Shown in pieces: positions 39,612-43,238 of a stretch of 43,238 bases of DNA. Source of the DNA: Streptomyces zhaozhouensis (GTDB taxonomy: Bacteria > Actinomycetota > Actinomycetes > Streptomycetales > Streptomycetaceae); NCBI RefSeq assembly GCF_900230195.1, contig NZ_OCNE01000031.1, forward strand, positions 1-43,238, read 5' to 3'. Under the pieces are notes generated by a model, which saw only the letters and a list, made by a program, of their open reading frames with translations, searched no databases and was not told where the DNA came from. Within the stretch, counting starts at the first letter, position 1, and each line of letters opens with the position of its first letter. A program made the translations under genes and the position numbers.

Positions 39612-41101
39612 TGGGCATCACCGCCACCTCGGGCGTGCGGCCGCGCCGGCTGACCGACATCGGCGAGTCGGAGCAGGTCGTCGAGCTGTCCCTGACCGCC
39701 CCCAAGCCGGGCACGAAAATGGACGCGGAGGCCCTGGCGGAGACGCTGGGCGTGGACGACCCGACGCGGCTGGTCATCCAGACCGAGCGTCGGCAGGTCC
39801 TGGTGCGGGTCTACCCCCGCTCCCCGCTCCTGGAGACGGTGCCGGCCACAGTCGAGGACCTGACCATGGACGCCCGGGGCCGCATCCGCATCGGCCGGTA
39901 CTACGACGAGTCGCCCGTCACCTGGCGCCTGTGGGACCCGATCACCGGGTCCGCCCAGCGCGGCATCATCTTCGGGACCACCGGCGCGGGCAAGAGCCGA
40001 CTCGCGCACGCGATCCTCATCGGCTGCAAGCGCTCGGGTATCACGACCCACCTGGCCGACCTCAAGAGCGGTCAGAGCGTGCCGGAGGCGGTCGGGCAGG
40101 TCGCCACCCACGTCACGACCCAGACCGAGACCATCCACATGCTGCGCGGTCTGGTGGCCCGCGCCCAGGAGCGCGAGCGCCGCTACGGCGTCGAGGGCAT
40201 GGGCCGCAGCGGCTTCGTCCGCGATCACCCCGACCCGCTGGAGTACGGGATCGTGGAGGAGGCCAACCGCCTCCTGGAGCGCGGCGCTCCGTACCGGCGC
40301 GAGGCCGCCCAGCTGATCCGTGAGCTGGGGCGCACGGGCCGCTCGGTCGGCATCGGCATCATCCTCCTCGCCCAGGCCGGCCACCTGGAGGAGCTGGGCG
40401 GCAGCGACACCCTGCGGGCCATGCTCCGTGAGGGCGAGGTCATCCTCCTACGGTGGTCCAGCGGCATCATGTCGGGCATCGTCTCCGGCGGTCTGCTGCC
40501 GCCCGGCACCCGCCTCACCCTCATCCCCAAAGTGCTGGGGCGGGTCCCGCGCATCACCCGCTACGGGCAGACGGCCCCAGACGACGACACCGACGCCAAC
40601 AGCCAGGGCTGCGGCTACCACCTCACCAGCGCCCGGCCGGAGGCGATGATGCGCGCGCTGATGATCGGCTCCCTCACGCCCCACCCCGGACACGACCCCG
40701 CGATCCTCGCCCTCTACGGGGATGGGCCGCCCCCGGGCCGCCCCATCCCCATCCCGGACACCCCGGTCCGGCCCACCCCAGGGGAGATCCCACCCGACCC
40801 CGACGAGGACCACGACGCGGACGAGGCCGGCTACGACGAGGAGGACCAGGAGCAGGAGCAGCCGGCGACGGCGGCGCCTCCTCCGGTGCCGGCCGGGCCC
40901 CGCACCATCGCCCAGCGCATCACCACCGCACTCGCCGCCGCCGGCGGCACCGCCACCACCGGCGACCTCCTGGCCGCCCTCGCCGCCGACGGCGGCCGGG
41001 AGGTCGGCCGAGGCTCCCTCGACAACACCCTGCGGGCCATGCGCCGCAAGAGCGCGATCACATCCGCCAGCGGCACCCACACCCTCACCAACAGGAGCTG
41101 A
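39608..41101 (+). CDS. FtsK/SpoIIIE-like DNA translocase with C-terminal winged helix (TraB-like)
   Basis: The 497-aa product has Walker A IFGTTGAGKSRLAH (Lys near 129), HLADLKSGQS, YGIVEEANRLL (likely Walker B, Glu near 217), RELGRTGRSVGIGIILLAQ and an acidic linker. It ends in a winged helix (IAQRITTALAAAGGTATTGD, VGRGSLDNTLRAMRRKS). FtsK motor plus C-terminal wHTH is the plan of Streptomyces TraB, which moves double-stranded DNA between cells after binding repeated octamers. No membrane helix is present in this protein. The role could instead be partition or chromosome-type segregation. Confidence 0.8.
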   Translation: MMGITATSGVRPRRLTDIGESEQVVELSLTAPKPGTKMDAEALAETLGVDDPTRLVIQTERRQVLVRVYPRSPLLETVPATVEDLTMDARGRIRIGRYYDESPVTWRLWDPITGSAQRGIIFGTTGAGKSRLAHAILIGCKRSGITTHLADLKSGQSVPEAVGQVATHVTTQTETIHMLRGLVARAQERERRYGVEGMGRSGFVRDHPDPLEYGIVEEANRLLERGAPYRREAAQLIRELGRTGRSVGIGIILLAQAGHLEELGGSDTLRAMLREGEVILLRWSSGIMSGIVSGGLLPPGTRLTLIPKVLGRVPRITRYGQTAPDDDTDANSQGCGYHLTSARPEAMMRALMIGSLTPHPGHDPAILALYGDGPPPGRPIPIPDTPVRPTPGEIPPDPDEDHDADEAGYDEEDQEQEQPATAAPPPVPAGPRTIAQRITTALAAAGGTATTGDLLAALAADGGREVGRGSLDNTLRAMRRKSAITSASGTHTLTNRS

Positions 41102-41106
41102 CCCTC

Positions 41107-41538
41107 ATGCCAACCGAGACCATCCACTACACCGCCGACGTCGTGCTCATCGCCGACGGTCAGGTGCTGCTGATCCAGCGGGGCTGGCCCCCGCACCAGG
41201 GCGCCTGGGCGCTCCCCGGCGGGCACGTCGACCCCGGGGAGACCTCCCTCCAGGCGGCCGTCCGGGAGCTGGCCGAGGAGACCGGCATCCAGCTGGCGCC
41301 CACCCAGCTGCGCGAGCTGGGAGTGTGGGGCGCCCCCGGCCGCGACCCGCGCGGACGGTACGCCACCACGGCCTACGTCGCGATGCTGCCGGAGCCGATC
41401 CAGCCGACCGCCGGGGACGACGCCACGGCCGCCGCCTGGTGGCCGCTGGACGCCCTCCCCACGCTGGCCTTCGACCACGCCGGCATCATCGCGGCCGCCG
41501 CCGGCGGCATCGACACCCTCACGACGGAGGACAGCTGA
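41107..41538 (+). CDS. NUDIX hydrolase
   Basis: The 143-aa product has a full NUDIX box from GGHVDPGETS to LAEETGIQ: G, x5, E, x7, REL, x, EE, x, G. VVLIADGQVLLIQRGW precedes it and YVAMLPEPIQP follows, as in MutT-like enzymes acting on nucleoside diphosphate derivatives. The substrate cannot be told. It starts 5 bp after the FtsK-like gene and overlaps the next gene by 1 bp (TGATG), so it is part of the same operon. Confidence 0.9.
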   Translation: MPTETIHYTADVVLIADGQVLLIQRGWPPHQGAWALPGGHVDPGETSLQAAVRELAEETGIQLAPTQLRELGVWGAPGRDPRGRYATTAYVAMLPEPIQPTAGDDATAAAWWPLDALPTLAFDHAGIIAAAAGGIDTLTTEDS

Positions 41539-41780
41539 TGGCCACTCACTCCTACGACACCGTGACCAGCACCATCCACCGCTGGCGCGTGCCCGCCCCG
41601 GAGGGCCGGGGCGCGGCCTGGCAGGACATCGACACCGCGCTGGAGATGGCCTGGCAGGTCTATGCCGAGCACCACGGCCTGGACCCCCGGGGGGACAGGC
41701 CCGGTGACTACTGCCGTCTGGCCGTCGTCGACGACGACATCGTCATCACCGTCGTCAGCGACCAGGTCACCGGCCACTGA
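41538..41780 (+). CDS. Small hypothetical protein, 80 aa
   Basis: The product is mixed alpha/beta with TIHRWRVPAPEGRGAAWQD, then LEMAWQVYAEHHG and strand-like LAVVDDDIVITVVSD. Translationally coupled to the NUDIX gene by TGATG. Function unknown. A strong terminator follows. Confidence 0.65.
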   Translation: MATHSYDTVTSTIHRWRVPAPEGRGAAWQDIDTALEMAWQVYAEHHGLDPRGDRPGDYCRLAVVDDDIVITVVSDQVTGH

Positions 41781-41790
41781 GCCCCCGCTG

Positions 41791-41826
41791 CTGAGGCCGC
41801 CACCGACCTACCGGTGGCGGCCTCAG
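41791..41826 (+). terminator. Strong hairpin terminator
   Basis: CTGAGGCCGCCACCG and its exact complement form a 15-bp stem around ACCTAC. Confidence 0.8.
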
Positions 41827-41848
41827 CCGTACCCCAGAGAGGACCGCC

Positions 41849-42412
41849 GTGGCCACCACGCACTCGCAGGCCGCCGCCACGGCGGCCGCACCCACCCCCA
41901 CCACCGCCGCCGCCGCCGGGCCGGTCGGCGAGCTGGACCTGGAGACCCGCCTCGCCCTCACGGACGCTGGCATGACCGTCCGCCTCCAGGACGCCCTGCT
42001 GCGCCTCGGAGTCGACGCCGCCGCCCCGGAGACGGACGCCCGGCTGGAGGATGCCGGCACCGAGGCCCTGACCGCCTACGTCGCCCGCGCCCAGCCCACC
42101 CCGGCTTTCACCTACCGCACGCCCGTGGCCGCGCTCCTGGACCGCGCCGCCAGGCGCCTGGAGGCAGACGGCTGGTGCCGGGACGCCACCCGGGACGCGT
42201 CCGGGGCCCGCTGCCTCTACGGCGCCATCCACGCGGAGGCGAGCGCGGCCGGCGAGGAGGACGACGCCCTGGCGCTCCTCCTGGAGGCCATCCGCCGCCG
42301 CGACCCCCGCGCCCAGACCATCCCGGCCCACAACGCCGATCTGGCCGGCGCGGCCGCTGCCGTGCAGCTGCTCACCCAGGCCGCGCGGCTGGCCGACGCG
42401 CGCGGCCAGTAG
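41849..42412 (+). CDS. DUF6197-like protein, 187 aa
   Basis: The core motif (LLDRAARRLEADGWCRD, then SGARCLYGAIHAEAS) matches DUF6197-type actinobacterial proteins, in which a WC and a CLxGA motif recur. The N-terminal 40 residues are Ala/Thr/Pro-rich and probably disordered. Function unknown. GTG 41849 follows GAGAGGA. Twenty-four bases separate it from the PycTM-like gene, with GAGAGGA again as ribosome site. Confidence 0.65.
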   Translation: MATTHSQAAATAAAPTPTTAAAAGPVGELDLETRLALTDAGMTVRLQDALLRLGVDAAAPETDARLEDAGTEALTAYVARAQPTPAFTYRTPVAALLDRAARRLEADGWCRDATRDASGARCLYGAIHAEASAAGEEDDALALLLEAIRRRDPRAQTIPAHNADLAGAAAAVQLLTQAARLADARGQ

Positions 42413-42436
42413 AGACCCGATCTGAGAGGACCGACC

Positions 42437-42916
42437 ATGACTGCGACGATCCGATCCATCACCCCCCAGCCCACCGACGTCCAGTGGACGGCCGCCCACG
42501 AGTCCGTGACCGTGGACCTGACCCGCGTCGAGGCCAAGGCCGGCGCCGTGCTCAGCGCGGTGAGCCTGCCGCTGGCCGCCGCCGCTGTGGCCGCGCCCGC
42601 GCTGGACCTCGCCGGCCCCGCCCTCGCCATGACCCTGGCCGGCCTCGCGCTCCTGGCGGCCGCGATCCTCCTGGTCCTGGTCGTCATCCGCCCCGCCGGC
42701 ATGGTCGGCCGGCCCCCTGGCGGCTCCTGGCTCTACTGGGCCACGGTGGACGACCCGGACATCGCCCGCGACGTCGCCACCGACCACCGCGCCCTCCAGC
42801 TCGGGCGCCGCGCCCGCATCCTCGCCCACAAAATGAGGCGGCTCAGGCAGGCCGTCACCCTCCTCATCGCCGGCGTCGCCATCCTCACCGGCGCCGCCCT
42901 GCTGTCCCTGATCTGA
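42437..42916 (+). CDS. PycTM-like membrane protein (Pycsar effector family)
   Basis: The 159-aa product has an N-terminal cytoplasmic helix, two hydrophobic helices (AVLSAVSLPLAAAAVAAP and LAMTLAGLALLAAAILLVLV), a cytoplasmic segment ending RARILAHKMRRLRQAV and a last membrane helix (TLLIAGVAILTGAALLSLI). The order of a VEAKAGAVL helix, RP turn, a YW-containing segment and the IAxxKxRxLRxA-like stretch matches the PycTM/DUF5706 family. In Pycsar defence such proteins sense cUMP or cCMP and break the membrane. No cyclase gene is visible in the window, so its role here is unproven. Confidence 0.65.
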   Translation: MTATIRSITPQPTDVQWTAAHESVTVDLTRVEAKAGAVLSAVSLPLAAAAVAAPALDLAGPALAMTLAGLALLAAAILLVLVVIRPAGMVGRPPGGSWLYWATVDDPDIARDVATDHRALQLGRRARILAHKMRRLRQAVTLLIAGVAILTGAALLSLI

Positions 42917-42938
42917 CCCGACCACCGAGAGGCCCCCG

Positions 42939-43112
42939 ATGACCGACCCCACCACGAACGAGCTGACCGGCGTCGACGCCGACACGGTCGTCCAGGCCGG
43001 CACCATCGCCGGCGACGTCACCGTGCACGCCCCCGTATTCGAGGGCACCACCAGTGGCGTCACCATCGTCCAGGGTGACAACCACGGCACCATCAACCAG
43101 ACGATCCATTGA
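42939..43112 (+). CDS. 57-aa VVQAG-motif peptide
   Basis: The product contains DTVVQAGTIAGDVTVHAP and later GVTIVQGDNHGTINQTIH, two strand-turn-strand units. The VVQAG-x-I-x-G-x-V-x-VH motif recurs near the N-termini of large actinobacterial NTPase and TPR signalling proteins, from memory; here it stands alone. It starts 22 bp after the PycTM-like gene with GAGAGG as ribosome site, so the two are probably one operon and may interact. Confidence 0.6.
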   Translation: MTDPTTNELTGVDADTVVQAGTIAGDVTVHAPVFEGTTSGVTIVQGDNHGTINQTIH

Positions 43113-43147
43113 CACACCAAGGCCCCGGCCACCCCTCGCGAGGCTTG

Positions 43148-43238
43148 GGTTCTAGGGGTCGTCGCAACACCGCCTGGTTTCAGGTGGTGAGTAGATCACG
43201 TAGACGCTCGGCTGGGGTATCCCAGCCGAGCGTTTTGC
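43148..43238 (-). mobile_element. IS30-family element, end only
   Basis: A terminal-repeat-like sequence starts at about GGTTCTAGGGGTCGTCG and leads into the end of a transposase gene on the minus strand. The rest lies outside the window. Confidence 0.7.
43180..43238 (-). CDS. IS30-family transposase, C-terminal fragment
   Basis: On the minus strand the last codons read KTLGWDTPAERLRDLLTT then TGA, the typical C-terminus of IS30-family transposases (the TLGWxTPxExL motif). Only ~19 codons are inside the window; the gene is cut by the window edge. Confidence 0.75.
   Translation of the reverse strand, partial: KTLGWDTPAERLRDLLTT

Noticed and set aside
38744..41538. Alternative plus-strand frames overlapping the membrane, FtsK-like and NUDIX genes
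   Set aside because: They are Arg/His/Pro-rich shadows; the chosen frames have Walker and NUDIX motifs and coupled starts.
1..43238. TraB-type octamer cluster (clt) for the FtsK-like protein
   Set aside because: I looked for clustered short direct repeats near 39-41 kb and found none convincing; the 21-bp and 17-bp arrays have different periods.

Overview
The window is high-GC actinomycete DNA, most like a Streptomyces-type mobile plasmid or an integrated conjugative element. The reasons are GC-rich third codon positions, GTG starts, many long GC-rich intergenic hairpins, and families recognised by pattern: an actinobacterial T4SS with an SCO6880-like protein, a MobF relaxase, DUF4913, a DUF2637 Spd-like protein, a GntR/UTRA regulator and an FtsK/TraB-like translocase. 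No database search was run; family names rest on motifs and remembered family patterns.

Layout. (1) Positions 175-7350 hold a Tn3-family transposon of about 7.2 kb (180-7345). It has 37-bp inverted repeats and a TACCA target duplication, and it splits an endonuclease VII-like gene. Its transposase core has been replaced: the N-terminal half is fused in frame to the C-terminal half of a tyrosine recombinase, a zinc-ribbon gene follows, and only the last ~84 codons of tnpA survive beyond that. It also carries a membrane Ser/Thr kinase, a hypothetical gene and a serine resolvase. A perfect 78-bp palindrome abuts its left end. (2) 7.7-9.5 kb has small hypothetical genes separated by strong hairpins. 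(3) 9.5-20 kb is a type IV secretion/conjugation operon: a divergent peptidoglycan hydrolase, a P-loop DUF6668-like protein, a pilin-like small membrane protein, VirB8-like, VirB6-like, SCO6880-like, VirB4-like and VirD4-like proteins, then a tandem-duplicated T4CP-tail/DUF4913 unit. (4) A zeta-type toxin-antitoxin pair follows (20.0-21.4 kb), then a large MobF relaxase-helicase on the minus strand (21.6-25.7 kb). (5) 25.7-31.2 kb looks like the origin and replication block: a repeat-rich noncoding zone, two candidate small ORFs, a DnaB-like helicase, a Rep-like protein whose gene contains iterons, and a GntR regulator with a probable operator-promoter.

(6) From 31.2 to 43.1 kb a long rightward series of small, often overlapping genes begins with a strongly folded, cloverleaf-like leader. 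It includes a DUF2637 membrane/coiled-coil/HTH protein, Cys-rich proteins, a 754-aa Gly/Arg-rich protein and an FtsK-like ATPase with a C-terminal winged helix (the classic actinomycete TraB architecture). It ends with NUDIX, DUF6197-like and PycTM-like proteins and a 57-aa VVQAG peptide. The last bases are the end of an IS30-family element, cut by the window edge.

Working model: T4SS genes plus MobF relaxase give single-strand conjugation. Rep, DnaB and iterons give replication, zeta gives stabilisation, and GntR probably represses transfer. The FtsK/DUF2637 block may be a second, TraB/Spd-type DNA transfer or partition system. The PycTM-like gene is a candidate anti-phage or plasmid-competition effector.
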